Below are positions 50,242-58,910 of a stretch of 64,000 bases of DNA, piece by piece. Both the position numbers and the translations under genes were made by a program. Position 1 is the first letter of the stretch. Each line of letters begins with the position of its first letter. A model generated the notes under the pieces. The model was not told where the DNA came from. It did not search any database and was given only the letters and a program-made list of their open reading frames with translations. This stretch comes from Shouchella clausii (GTDB lineage: Bacteria; Bacillota; Bacilli; Bacillales; Bacillaceae_D). Location: NCBI RefSeq assembly GCF_001598215.1, contig NZ_BCXJ01000001.1, positions 806,001 through 870,000 of the forward strand, written 5' to 3'.

Positions 50242-51297
50242 ATGAACCCGAAAATGACATTAACGGGCGTATCGAAGAAATATACGCTCTATCGGAACAA
50301 CACAGAGAAGTTAAAGGCGATGTTCTTTCCGAACACCCGTGACCAGCACCGTGACTTCTATGCCCTCAAAGATATAAACCTTGAAGTCTATGAAGGTGAG
50401 ACAATCGGCGTCATCGGCATAAATGGGTCAGGAAAATCGACGATATCGAATATTTTAGCTAGCGTCATTCCACCGACGGAAGGCGAAATGAAGGTGAATG
50501 GCGAAACATCATTGATTGCCATTAATGTCGGCTTAAACAAAAATTTGAACGGCTACGAAAACATCGAACAAAAATGTTTAATGCATGGTTTCAGCAAAAA
50601 AGAAATTGAAGAGCTGATGCCAGCAATCGAAGAGTTTGCCGACATTGGCGATTTTATTGACCAGCCTGTTAAAAATTATTCATCAGGGATGAAATCCCGT
50701 TTAGGGTTTGCGATTTCTGCCCATACAAACCCCGATATATTAATTGTTGATGAAGCTTTGTCAGTTGGCGACAAAACGTTTTATCAAAAATGCAAAGACA
50801 AAATCGATGAGTTTAAAGCGCAAAACAAAACGATCGTGTTTATTAGCCATAATATAAAAGAGATCAAAAATCTTTCTGACCGGGTGTTATGGCTTCATAA
50901 TGGCGAAGTCCGGGAATTCGGCGACAAAAACGAAATCATTAAACAATACGAAGACTACATTAACTGGTTTAATAAGCTCTCTAAAGAAGAAAAAGAAGTA
51001 CACAAGCAAGAATTGAAAGAAATGCGCTCCCTTGCCCCAGGGAAAATAGACGCTAGCGACGGAACACCACCAATCGTACAGCCAAAGAGGGACAAACAAG
51101 CAGTGAAGCGCGCTGTTTGGTTTTTTGGCCAGCTTGTCGTGTACGCAGTCATTTTTTTAACGGCCGCTTATTTTCTTGTTGTGCCACAACTGAAGGATGC
51201 TTTAGGCAGTAATGAGGAGTTAGAAAATGGACACGCTGCAGAAGTACAAGCAGGTAGCAGCGTTGGTGAAATAGACGGTTCCGATATAAGTCTATGA
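50242..51297 (+). CDS. tagH: Wall teichoic acid ABC exporter ATPase TagH
   Basis: A 351-residue ATPase with Walker A GINGSGKST, signature YSSGMKSRLGFAI, Walker B ILIVDEALSVGD and H-loop FISHN. The C-terminal extension holds a TM segment (about 295-318) and a short Asp/Glu/Ser tail outside. B. subtilis TagH is longer (527 residues) with a bigger extracellular part, so this version is a short form. Starts 17 nt after tagG behind GGGGGG. Confidence 0.93.
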   Translation: MNPKMTLTGVSKKYTLYRNNTEKLKAMFFPNTRDQHRDFYALKDINLEVYEGETIGVIGINGSGKSTISNILASVIPPTEGEMKVNGETSLIAINVGLNKNLNGYENIEQKCLMHGFSKKEIEELMPAIEEFADIGDFIDQPVKNYSSGMKSRLGFAISAHTNPDILIVDEALSVGDKTFYQKCKDKIDEFKAQNKTIVFISHNIKEIKNLSDRVLWLHNGEVREFGDKNEIIKQYEDYINWFNKLSKEEKEVHKQELKEMRSLAPGKIDASDGTPPIVQPKRDKQAVKRAVWFFGQLVVYAVIFLTAAYFLVVPQLKDALGSNEELENGHAAEVQAGSSVGEIDGSDISL

Positions 51298-51374
51298 TCC
51301 TGTGATCAAACACTCCATCCTTTTTGAAGTTGTCAATAATTGCACGACTACAGTCTGAACTCTATATTTAGTGT

Positions 51375-51380
51375 TATAAT
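51375..51380 (+). promoter_or_regulatory. -10 element of the MazG-like gene
   Basis: TATAAT 35 bp before the GTG start; no clear -35 box. Confidence 0.45.
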
Positions 51381-51414
51381 GTGAGTTGTAATCTAAATAT
51401 GGGGTGGTAGTGAC

Positions 51415-51738
51415 GTGAATAGCAACGATTTTCAAAACTGGGTGGCAAACTATTATGAGAAACGGGGCTGGGCCGATTTAGGAATCTTTATTCGCATGGG
51501 GTTTTTGTCGGAAGAGACAGGAGAACTGGCTCGTGCGATCCGGGCGCTGGAAATTGGCCGCGACAGGCCAGATGAAACGGTTGCGACCATAGAAGAGAAT
51601 CGCCGCCAGCTCGCAGAGGAATTAGGGGATGTACTTGGCAATATTAGTATGATTGCCAGCCATTACGATCTTACCTTGGAAGATGTATTTACGACTCATC
51701 AAGAAAAGCTAAGTAAACGCTACGCGCAAAGTCTGTAA
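51415..51738 (+). CDS. MazG-like nucleotide pyrophosphohydrolase
   Basis: A 107-residue all-alpha NTP-PPase of the MazG superfamily. The metal site motif EExxE...ExxD is seen as SEETGELARAI and ELGDVLGNI. Family members hydrolyse NTPs or dNTPs to monophosphates for housecleaning. GTG start with GGGGTGG upstream. Followed at once by a strong terminator. Confidence 0.87.
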   Translation: MNSNDFQNWVANYYEKRGWADLGIFIRMGFLSEETGELARAIRALEIGRDRPDETVATIEENRRQLAEELGDVLGNISMIASHYDLTLEDVFTTHQEKLSKRYAQSL

Positions 51739-51740
51739 CA

Positions 51741-51768
51741 AAAAAAGGAGGAGCTCCTCCTTTTTTTT
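51741..51768. terminator. Bidirectional terminator after the MazG-like gene
   Basis: Perfect palindrome of AAAAAAGGAGGAG and its complement. It sits between converging genes and works both ways. Confidence 0.9.
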
Positions 51769-51787
51769 CGTACAGAAAAAATGCTTG

Positions 51788-52072
51788 TTAGCGGTCCACT
51801 GCAGCTTCAATGAGCAAAATAATGGCGGTAATAACATGGAAGAGCCAGCCTAAAAACGGGATCCAGCCAATCACCGACGTCGCTATGCCAAAGATATGCC
51901 CTGCTTTGCCACGGTTCGAGGCAACGGCCAAAAGAAGGCCGACAATATGAAAAACAAGCATGAACCATAACGGCGAGTAACCTGACAAAAGGATAAACAG
52001 CCCACCAAAAAAGGGGATGGCCAGAAGGCCTTCAAGTACCCCGCCGAGACCTTTCATTACACGGCTTACCAT
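51788..52072 (-). CDS. Small hydrophobic membrane protein
   Basis: A 94-residue protein with three TM segments (about 12-30, 33-52, 65-90) and Gly-rich turns. GAGGTG precedes the ATG. No family recognised; resembles the many small 2-4 TM proteins of Bacillus. Confidence 0.65.
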   Translation of the reverse strand: MVSRVMKGLGGVLEGLLAIPFFGGLFILLSGYSPLWFMLVFHIVGLLLAVASNRGKAGHIFGIATSVIGWIPFLGWLFHVITAIILLIEAAVDR

Positions 52073-52215
52073 ACATTCACCTCATCACGTAATTGTTCCA
52101 TTGGTAGTATAGCACGTTATTCAAAAAACGACCCACGATTCGCCTATTCGCTTTTGACGTTCACATTTAGTAAAATGAAAAAAGATCGTTATTTATTAGG
52201 AAGGGAGAGGCTTTC

Positions 52216-53283
52216 ATGGAATCTTCAGCACAACAATTTTTACACGAGTTGCTGTCAACACCCTCCCCGTCAGGGCTAGAAGCAGAAATTCAAAAGAAAT
52301 GGCTTGCCTACGTTGCGCCATTTGCCGATGAGTGTTATACGGACGAAGCTGGAAATGCAATTGCCGCACTGAACACTGGGGCGCCATTTAATGTCCTGCT
52401 GGCAGGCCATTGCGATGAAATTGGCTTTTTAGTCAAAGCGATTGATGAAAATGGGTTTGTATACGTCGAAAAACTAGGGGGAATTAGCCATAAACCAGCA
52501 CTTGGCATGGAAGTGACGATACTTGGCAGCAACGGCAACGTCACTGGCGTGTTTGGCACCAATGCAGAACACCATGGCGGCGCGGGCGACAACTTTTCGT
52601 TCGACGACCTTTTCATTGATTGCGGGGCTACTTCGGCTGAAGAAATAAAAGCCTATGTACAAATTGGCGATTATGCCGTTTATAGCCATGGAGCAATCAA
52701 TTTGCTTGGCGACCGATTAAGCGCAAGGGGGTTGGATAACCGTAGCGGTGCCTTTATGGTTGCCGAAATATTGCGGCGCCTCCAACAAAAACGCCCCCAA
52801 GTCGGCGTGTATGCTGTCAGCACAGTTAACGAGGAAACCAATTTGGGAGGTGCTTACTTTGCCGCAGCAGGGATCAAGCCTACTATCGCCATTGCCCTTG
52901 ACGTCACCTTTGCTACCGACTACCCAACGGTGAATGCAAAAAAATACGGCGATGTGAAAGTCGGCGGCGGGCCAGTGTTGGCAAAAGGAGCGCCAATTAA
53001 CCGCAACATCAATGCGCTGCTAGAACGCACAGCCAAAAAGGCAGGCATTGCTGTCCAATATGAGCTGACTCCTAGAAACACAGGTACCGACGCTGACCGT
53101 ATGCGCTTGACAGGCAAGGGCGTGCCGATTGCACTCGTATCATTGCCACTCCGCTATATGCACGCTCCCCGTGAAGTGGTTTCGAAACAAGATATGGAAC
53201 AAGAAATTGAGTTGTTGGTTCAGTTTATTGCAAACTTAACGGGCAAAGAAGAACTGCGCCCAGTCGTTTGGCCGGCAACCTAG
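52216..53283 (+). CDS. M42-family aminopeptidase (deblocking type)
   Basis: Cytoplasmic metallo-aminopeptidase of 355 residues, TET-like family (YsdC/YtoP/FrvX relatives). Metal and catalytic motifs: AGHCDEIGF (His), LDNRSGAF (bridging Asp), catalytic Glu pair STVNEETNLGGAY, ALDVTFATDYP (Asp), and RYMHAPREVV (last His). The NEET in place of the common QEEV is a mild variation. GGAAGGGAGAGG precedes the ATG. Confidence 0.92.
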   Translation: MESSAQQFLHELLSTPSPSGLEAEIQKKWLAYVAPFADECYTDEAGNAIAALNTGAPFNVLLAGHCDEIGFLVKAIDENGFVYVEKLGGISHKPALGMEVTILGSNGNVTGVFGTNAEHHGGAGDNFSFDDLFIDCGATSAEEIKAYVQIGDYAVYSHGAINLLGDRLSARGLDNRSGAFMVAEILRRLQQKRPQVGVYAVSTVNEETNLGGAYFAAAGIKPTIAIALDVTFATDYPTVNAKKYGDVKVGGGPVLAKGAPINRNINALLERTAKKAGIAVQYELTPRNTGTDADRMRLTGKGVPIALVSLPLRYMHAPREVVSKQDMEQEIELLVQFIANLTGKEELRPVVWPAT

Positions 53284-53326
53284 CAAAAACAAAAAAAGAG
53301 GCGTTCGCCTCTTTTTTGTTTTTGCT
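53282..53326. terminator. Bidirectional terminator after the M42 peptidase
   Basis: Near-perfect long palindrome: AGAGGCG / CGCCTCT core flanked by A7 and T6 and extended by GCAAAAAC / GTTTTTGC. Confidence 0.9.
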
Positions 53327-54098
53327 AAAACGAATGGCGCTTTTTCTGTTTATGCCAGTAAACATACATAGCAAGTGGCCACCATAAAACGGCAAAAATC
53401 ACAAACACAGCCCAAGGGATAAGTGGTGTTGTCAACGCATTGACGGCTACGAAAAACACAATGAGCAAGGTAGAGCCAGCTAATGAGAAGGCCAATGGTT
53501 TTTTGTAAAGAGCGATGGACATGGGCCACCAAATAAGAGCAAAAATCGGGTAAATCGCCCAAATGGCTTCAGGTGTCGTAATCCAGTTCACCACAACGAA
53601 AAATATAGACGAAAGGATCGTTCCCAGGACCGCATAAGCAAGAGGGCGGCGGGCAACGCCTATAGACAAAGGCCACCATAGGAGGACGAATGCCGGGAAA
53701 ATAGCCCAAGGAAAGCCAGTTTCCCAAAACATATTAAGGAGAATGTAATATAGGATCATTGAACTTGACGCAATGCCGGAAAAAAAGAGCGAGCGGCTCG
53801 CTTGGCCACAAAAGGCAGAAAGGGGCCACCACAACAATGGGAAGCAAATATACAAGATCCAAGGATAATCGGGCGTTTGTACCCAATTGACAAAACCTAA
53901 GTAAACGGTGAATGCAGTCGCCATCGTTGTGGCATAAAGCTTATAGCCAAGTTTTCTATCTAACAGAATGCTGAGCGAGCTTAATAACAGTAGTCCGGCT
54001 GGATACAGAGCCCACCAATCTCCAGGTGTGATCAAGAAATTAATAAGGAACAGAATGCCAATAAACACATGAGCCGCCAGATTAAATAGAACGATCAT
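53325..54098 (-). CDS. Multi-pass membrane protein with repeated LWWP motif
   Basis: A 257-residue membrane protein with about eight TM helices arranged as repeated two-TM units. Each unit ends in a WxxYPxFxLLWWPxS pattern: PLLWWPLS, VLLWWPLS, ALIWWPMS and AVLWWPLA. The same motif ends the neighbouring gene at 54095 (AVLWWPLS). Start at the ATG at 54098 behind AAAGGCGGG. Last gene of a PadR-HAAS operon. Transport or sensing role is possible; function unknown. Confidence 0.75.
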   Translation of the reverse strand: MIVLFNLAAHVFIGILFLINFLITPGDWWALYPAGLLLLSSLSILLDRKLGYKLYATTMATAFTVYLGFVNWVQTPDYPWILYICFPLLWWPLSAFCGQASRSLFFSGIASSSMILYYILLNMFWETGFPWAIFPAFVLLWWPLSIGVARRPLAYAVLGTILSSIFFVVVNWITTPEAIWAIYPIFALIWWPMSIALYKKPLAFSLAGSTLLIVFFVAVNALTTPLIPWAVFVIFAVLWWPLAMYVYWHKQKKRHSF

Positions 54099-54523
54099 TG
54101 GTGCCCGCCTTTCTGTTTGCGCCAGTGGAAAAAGAGTGAGAGCGGCCACCACAACACGGCAAACGTAGGGTAAACGAACCAGATGACAGTAGGGGTATAG
54201 TAAAAATTAATGAAAGCGAACAGTGCAATCAGCAGGGCGCTTCCCCACAAAGAGAATTCAAGATTTAAGCGCGCTCGCGACTTTTTTAGCCAATGTGGAG
54301 CCGCTTTGCTTTCTTCTTCCTGAAAGGCTTGCTCGATTTCGGAAATGTCGCCAAACTCCACAATCGCTTTATTGATAGCGTCTTCTTGTGATTTTCCTTC
54401 CCGAATGAGATCGTCGACTTTTTCTTCTAGATTCTCGATAATTTCTTCTTTCATTAACAAAGTTTCTTCGTTTTCCGGCACATCGCGGAATAAATGGTCA
54501 ACATGGTTGCGGATTGTTTTCAT
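54095..54523 (-). CDS. HAAS/DUF1700-like protein with C-terminal two-TM LWWP unit
   Basis: A 142-residue protein: N-terminal helical HAAS-type (permease prefix) signal domain (MKEEIIENLEEKVDDLIREG, AIVEFGDISEIEQAF) and a C-terminal pair of TM helices ending FVYPTFAVLWWPLSLFF. In other Bacilli, HAAS domains pair with PadR regulators just upstream, as here. The stop overlaps the next gene start by 4 nt. Confidence 0.8.
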   Translation of the reverse strand: MKTIRNHVDHLFRDVPENEETLLMKEEIIENLEEKVDDLIREGKSQEDAINKAIVEFGDISEIEQAFQEEESKAAPHWLKKSRARLNLEFSLWGSALLIALFAFINFYYTPTVIWFVYPTFAVLWWPLSLFFHWRKQKGGHQ

Positions 54524-54525
54524 GA

Positions 54526-54849
54526 CTAAACTCCCTTCAAAAATATGTCAATGACTGACTTAAGTTCATTCCATTCCACCGTTATTTCGCGCAAATACGC
54601 TTTGCCTAACGTTGTTATGGAATAATATTTGCGCTTGCCTCCGTGGGAGCGAGCACCATAATAAGATGCGATTAATTCCTTTTTCTCAAGCCGTTGGAAG
54701 ACAGCATAAAGCGTAGCTTCCTTTACTTCAAAGCGGCCATCGGTTTTACGGGCGATCTCTTTTGAGATTTCGTAGCCGTAACTATCCTTGGCTGCTAATA
54801 GGCTAAGCACGATTGAGTCGATGTGGCCCCTCAATAAATCACTGCGCAT
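54526..54849 (-). CDS. PadR-family transcriptional regulator
   Basis: A 107-residue winged-helix repressor: LRGHIDSIVLSLLAAKDSYG, ATLYAVFQRLEKKELI and GGKRKYYSITTLGKAYL are classic PadR. It starts an operon with the HAAS protein 2 nt downstream and the LWWP membrane protein, and probably represses that operon in response to membrane or envelope stress. Confidence 0.92.
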   Translation of the reverse strand: MRSDLLRGHIDSIVLSLLAAKDSYGYEISKEIARKTDGRFEVKEATLYAVFQRLEKKELIASYYGARSHGGKRKYYSITTLGKAYLREITVEWNELKSVIDIFLKGV

Positions 54850-55006
54850 TTAATCGGATCACCTCTTTTAGCAAATCAATATAAAGGACAATTACTCTTC
54901 TTCATAGAGTACTATCTGATGGAGTAATCGTACTATTAATTGCTCTGTCTGTCAAAGTAATTTTTAATAAAAAAGAACTTTTTTATAGACGCTCATACAT
55001 TTTCAC

Positions 55007-55035
55007 TTGAAAAAGCGCTTACAAAACGTTAAAAT
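55007..55035 (+). promoter_or_regulatory. Promoter of the TRAP/hexulose-type operon, cre-like spacer
   Basis: TTGAAA (55007-55012), 17 bp, TAAAAT (55030-55035). The spacer AAGCGCTTACA with the preceding A run is cre-like (about 12 of 14 positions), so CcpA control is likely. Confidence 0.7.
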
Positions 55036-55048
55036 GCAATTAGTTTAC

Positions 55049-55066
55049 TACTAAATCGGTTTAGTA
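55049..55066. promoter_or_regulatory. LacI-type operator of the TRAP operon
   Basis: TACTAAATCGGTTTAGTA, an 18-bp inverted repeat with one mismatch, between the -10 element and the ribosome site of the LacI gene. Autoregulation of the whole operon is expected. Confidence 0.7.
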
Positions 55067-55078
55067 AGGAGGAATTGA

Positions 55079-56083
55079 ATGGCTAGCGTCACAATGGCAG
55101 ACGTAGCAAAGCTTGCAGGTGTTTCAAAAAGCACCGTATCGCAATTTCTCAACAAACGCTATCACTATATGAGCGAAGAAACAAAGAGCCGAATCGAACA
55201 GGCGATTAATGAGTTAGGCTATAGCCCAAATGCGGTGGCGAGAAGTCTACGGCAGAAAAAAACGCAAACGATTGGCGTCATTGTTGCCAACATACTCCAT
55301 AGTTTTTCTACTGAAGTGATTCGCGCGATTGAAGATACATGTCATGCCTATGATGTCCATGTCATTGTCTGCAATGCAGATAACGACCCCCAGAAAGAAA
55401 AAAGGTATGTGGAGATGTTGCGAGCAAAGCAAGTTGACGGGTTGATCGTTTTTCCTACAAGCGACAATAAGGAGCTATTTAATGGACTCGTCGCTGCTCG
55501 TTTTCCTCTTGTTTTTATCGATAGGCTCATTCATGGTGTCCCTGTAAATGCTGTTCTTGCCGATAATGAAGAAGCGATGCGTTTGGCAGTCAATGCATTA
55601 GCAGCAAATGGTCGGCGTCGAGTTGGCTTAGTGCTTCCACCGCTTTTAGAGGAAATTACCCCGCGAATGGAACGGCGGGACGGCTTTATGAAGGCGATTA
55701 GTGAAGCAGGACTCGAGTATGAGGAAGCGTATGTAGCGGCGGGGCAAGTAGAGGAAGCCCCACGTTTTCTTGCCAAAATGCTGGCGCTGCCAACTCCGCC
55801 TGATGCCGTTATTGCCGGAAATGATCTAGTTCTGTATGAATTGCTGCGCTCAATCAAACAGCAAAAAATCGACGTTCCTGAACAAATTGCATTAATTGGG
55901 ATTGACGATGTGACCTTTGCTGATTTTTTTAATCCGTCCATTACGACTGTAGCTCAGCCGACATTTACAATGGGCCATAAAGCTGCTGAGCTACTGCTGG
56001 AAGAAATCAATGGAGGCAAGAAACGTTCAGAAAATCGCATTCACCGCTTTCAGCCAACCTTAAAGTGCAGGCAATCTTGCTAA
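55079..56083 (+). CDS. LacI-family regulator of the TRAP operon (KdgR-like)
   Basis: A 334-residue repressor with HTH TMADVAKLAGVSKSTVSQFL and an effector core (IGVIVANILHSFSTEVI; LIGIDDVTFADFF). General style is like KdgR of B. subtilis, which controls 2-keto-3-deoxygluconate use. First gene of an eight-gene operon with short or overlapping junctions, behind a promoter with its own operator. The effector is probably a sugar acid or phosphorylated sugar used by the pathway. Confidence 0.9.
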   Translation: MASVTMADVAKLAGVSKSTVSQFLNKRYHYMSEETKSRIEQAINELGYSPNAVARSLRQKKTQTIGVIVANILHSFSTEVIRAIEDTCHAYDVHVIVCNADNDPQKEKRYVEMLRAKQVDGLIVFPTSDNKELFNGLVAARFPLVFIDRLIHGVPVNAVLADNEEAMRLAVNALAANGRRRVGLVLPPLLEEITPRMERRDGFMKAISEAGLEYEEAYVAAGQVEEAPRFLAKMLALPTPPDAVIAGNDLVLYELLRSIKQQKIDVPEQIALIGIDDVTFADFFNPSITTVAQPTFTMGHKAAELLLEEINGGKKRSENRIHRFQPTLKCRQSC

Positions 56084-56102
56084 TGAAGGAGAGTGGGCAT
56101 TT

Positions 56103-57107
56103 GTGAGAAAACAGCTGTTTTTGTTGGCTACAGCCGTCTTATTGCTTAGCGGCTGTGCTGCCGTAAAAGAGACGGTGGACAACGATCCAGGGGATCCGAA
56201 AAAGCTAATTTTGGCGACACAACTAGATGCCAATAGCCCATACGCAGTCGGTTTTCAAGCGTTTAAAGAAGCGGTTGAGGAAAAGACGGGAGGCGCTGTG
56301 ACTGCAGAACTTCATACGAATGGCTCGCTAGGCGGCAATGAGGATATGCTGTTGCAAAGCATTGCCACAGGCGGGGTTGATATGGCTGTCATTTCGCCTG
56401 GGTTTATGACACAAGTCTTGCGTGAAGTTGACTTATTTTCGCTGCCGTATTTATTCACTAGCTATGAACATTGGGAGCGCGTTGTTGACGGCGAAATTGG
56501 CATGGAAATGAGCGAGATGATTGAAAGGGACACAAACTTGCAAGTGCTCGGCTACTGGACAGCGGGGGTACGACAGTACTATGGGCCAGAGCCTCTTGCT
56601 CATATAGACGATTTGCGCAATGTCAGCATTCGAACACAAGACTCGCCTGCCATCCAGGATAGTTGGACAGCGCTAGGAGCGCTGCCGACAAGTGTGGCCT
56701 GGGATGAGATGTATCAAGCGTTGCAAAATCGGGTTGTCGATGCATCGGAAAATGATTTTACAAATATTTATCAGTCGAGCCATCATGAAGTGACGCCTTA
56801 CTTGACGTTAACAAACCATGATTATACGACACGTTTCTTTTTAACATCGGACATTGTAATGGAGCGCTTCTCTAAAGCAGAACAACAGGCGATCTATGAA
56901 GCGGCGGATGAGGCGACTGTTGCCGCCCGCCAAGCGGATAAGGAATTGGCAAAACAGTCCCTTGAACGGCTAGAGGAGGAGGGGGCAATTGTCCACGAAA
57001 TCGACACCGGCCCATTTATTGAACGGACAGAAGAAGTAAGAGAGAAAGCAGCAGCGCAATTAGGCGCGACCGAACTTTATGAAAGAATCCGCTCCTTGGC
57101 GGATTAG
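56103..57107 (+). CDS. TRAP transporter solute-binding lipoprotein DctP family
   Basis: A 334-residue binding protein, lipobox LLSGC (Cys about 17). DctP fold: LILATQLDANSPYAVGFQAF, ELHTNGSLGGNEDMLLQSIATGGVDMAV, the substrate-carboxylate Arg in NVSIRTQDSP, and ALGALPTSVAWDEMYQALQ. The conserved Arg forms a salt bridge to a carboxylate in known members, so an organic or sugar acid is the probable ligand. GTG start, with AAGGAGAG upstream. Confidence 0.92.
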   Translation: MRKQLFLLATAVLLLSGCAAVKETVDNDPGDPKKLILATQLDANSPYAVGFQAFKEAVEEKTGGAVTAELHTNGSLGGNEDMLLQSIATGGVDMAVISPGFMTQVLREVDLFSLPYLFTSYEHWERVVDGEIGMEMSEMIERDTNLQVLGYWTAGVRQYYGPEPLAHIDDLRNVSIRTQDSPAIQDSWTALGALPTSVAWDEMYQALQNRVVDASENDFTNIYQSSHHEVTPYLTLTNHDYTTRFFLTSDIVMERFSKAEQQAIYEAADEATVAARQADKELAKQSLERLEEEGAIVHEIDTGPFIERTEEVREKAAAQLGATELYERIRSLAD

Positions 57108-57123
57108 AAGGAGGGCGCAAATC

Positions 57124-57618
57124 ATGAAGGCGTTTTTAAATAGTCTGGAGTGGGTACTCATGCGCGCTGCGGCGGTGTTCTTTGTTGGTTTTGTCGTATG
57201 CATATTTTTACAGCTGCTATCGCGTTACGTGCCGGGAATCACGATTTTATGGGCAGCGGAAATTGCCACATATGCGTTTATTTGGACAGTGTTTTTAGGC
57301 GCTGCTGTTATGGTCCGCCACCAAGAACATTTTAGAATTGATTATTTATATGAAAAACTTGCAGGCATGCCGTTGCTTTTAACCAAACTGGTCAGTCACG
57401 TGTTGATTGGTGCTTTCGGTGCTGCCATGGTCGTTTATGGCTCTAAGCTAACGCATTTGTTTTGGGAATGGACAGTGAACACGCTGCCAGGGCTACAGCA
57501 AGGATACTTGTGGCTTGTCCTTCCTGTATCTGGATTTGCGATGTTGGCCTTTGCCATTGGCAATGCTGTGGAAGATATTGGCGCACATTCTTTAAAAAAG
57601 GAAAGTGATGCGGCATGA
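57124..57618 (+). CDS. TRAP transporter small permease DctQ family
   Basis: A 164-residue protein with four TM segments, LSRYVPGITILWAAEIATYAF being the family core (WxEExxxY variant). ATG at 57124 follows AAGGAGGG. ATGA overlap with the large permease. Confidence 0.92.
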   Translation: MKAFLNSLEWVLMRAAAVFFVGFVVCIFLQLLSRYVPGITILWAAEIATYAFIWTVFLGAAVMVRHQEHFRIDYLYEKLAGMPLLLTKLVSHVLIGAFGAAMVVYGSKLTHLFWEWTVNTLPGLQQGYLWLVLPVSGFAMLAFAIGNAVEDIGAHSLKKESDAA

Positions 57619-58892
57619 TCGGGTTCTTTTTAGTGCTATTGTTTATTGTGCTCTTGTTTTTAGGGGTGCCCATTGCATTTACGCTTGGAATTGTCGCTTT
57701 TGTAGGCATCTGGCTTCTCGATGCCATGCCGTTGCAAATTGTTGTGCAGACGATGTTGAGTGGTGTGGAATCCTTTATTCTACTGGCAGTGCCTCTCTTT
57801 ATTTTAGCGGCAAACATTATGAACCAAGGGCAAATTTCAGAGCGTTTAATCCAATTGGCAGTATCGATGGTCGGTCACATTCGCGGCGGTCTCGCTCAAG
57901 CCAATATAGTTGTGTCGATGTTTTTCGGTGGCATTTCTGGTTCTGCACAGGCAGATACAGCTGGCGTCGGAAAAATCTTGATTCCAAGCATGATGAAGGA
58001 AGGCTATGGCAAATCAACCGCCGTCGGTACAACAGCGGCATCTTCTACAATGGGCTTGCTTATTCCGCCAAGCATTCCGATGGTTGTGTATGGCAGTGTG
58101 ACAAGTGTTTCTGTTGGGCAAATGTTTGTTGGCGGCATTATACCAGGCCTTTTAATGGGCGTAGCGATGATGGCTCTTGTCGCCTTCGTTTCTCATAGGC
58201 AAAATTATCCCCGCCATGAGCGTGTTAAACTCGCTGAAATTGGCCGACAATTTCTAAAGTGCGTGCCGCCATTATTGACGCCTTTGATTATTTTAGGGGG
58301 AATCATCGGTGGGTTTGTCACACCGACAGAAGCGGCGATTATTGCCTGCTTATATGCTCTCATTTTAGCGATGTTCGTCTACAAAACCATTAAATGGAGG
58401 GATATTCCAGAGATCTTATTTGATACGATCCGTCTAAGTTCCCTCACACTTTTTGCGTTAGCAACAGCAAGTGCCCTTGGTCGGCTATTTAGCTACTACC
58501 GCGTACCCGACACGATTGCCGAATTTTTTGATTCGACATTCTCAAGCGCCAGCCTGTTTTTGCTTGCGGTCATTTTATTGTTTCTGTTTGTCGGGATGTT
58601 TTTAGATGCCATTCCAGCAATGATTTTGTTTGTGCCAATCGTCCTGCCAGCGTCACAAACACTTGGCATCGATCCGATTCATTTTGGTATTGTCATCGTG
58701 ATGTGCTTGGCTGTCGGCATGATTACGCCGCCTTATGGCCTATGTATGCTGTTGGCAAGTTCAATAGCGAAATTGTCTGTTAGTCGTTCGATTGTTGCTT
58801 TATTGCCCTATGTAGCTGTCATCCTTGTGGCGATTTTAATTGTTGCGTTTGTGCCGGCTGTGGCGTTATGGCTGCCAAGCTTTTTAAATTGA
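57615..58892 (+). CDS. TRAP transporter large permease DctM family
   Basis: A 425-residue, about 12-TM permease driven by a Na+ or H+ gradient. Family motifs: GGISGSAQADTAGVGKILIPSM, GLLIPPSIPMVVYG, FVTPTEAA and GMITPPYGLCM. In an alkaliphile, Na+ coupling is likely. Starts inside the dctQ stop. Confidence 0.94.
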   Translation: MIGFFLVLLFIVLLFLGVPIAFTLGIVAFVGIWLLDAMPLQIVVQTMLSGVESFILLAVPLFILAANIMNQGQISERLIQLAVSMVGHIRGGLAQANIVVSMFFGGISGSAQADTAGVGKILIPSMMKEGYGKSTAVGTTAASSTMGLLIPPSIPMVVYGSVTSVSVGQMFVGGIIPGLLMGVAMMALVAFVSHRQNYPRHERVKLAEIGRQFLKCVPPLLTPLIILGGIIGGFVTPTEAAIIACLYALILAMFVYKTIKWRDIPEILFDTIRLSSLTLFALATASALGRLFSYYRVPDTIAEFFDSTFSSASLFLLAVILLFLFVGMFLDAIPAMILFVPIVLPASQTLGIDPIHFGIVIVMCLAVGMITPPYGLCMLLASSIAKLSVSRSIVALLPYVAVILVAILIVAFVPAVALWLPSFLN

Positions 58893-58910
58893 TACAAGGA
58901 GGAAGAACAA

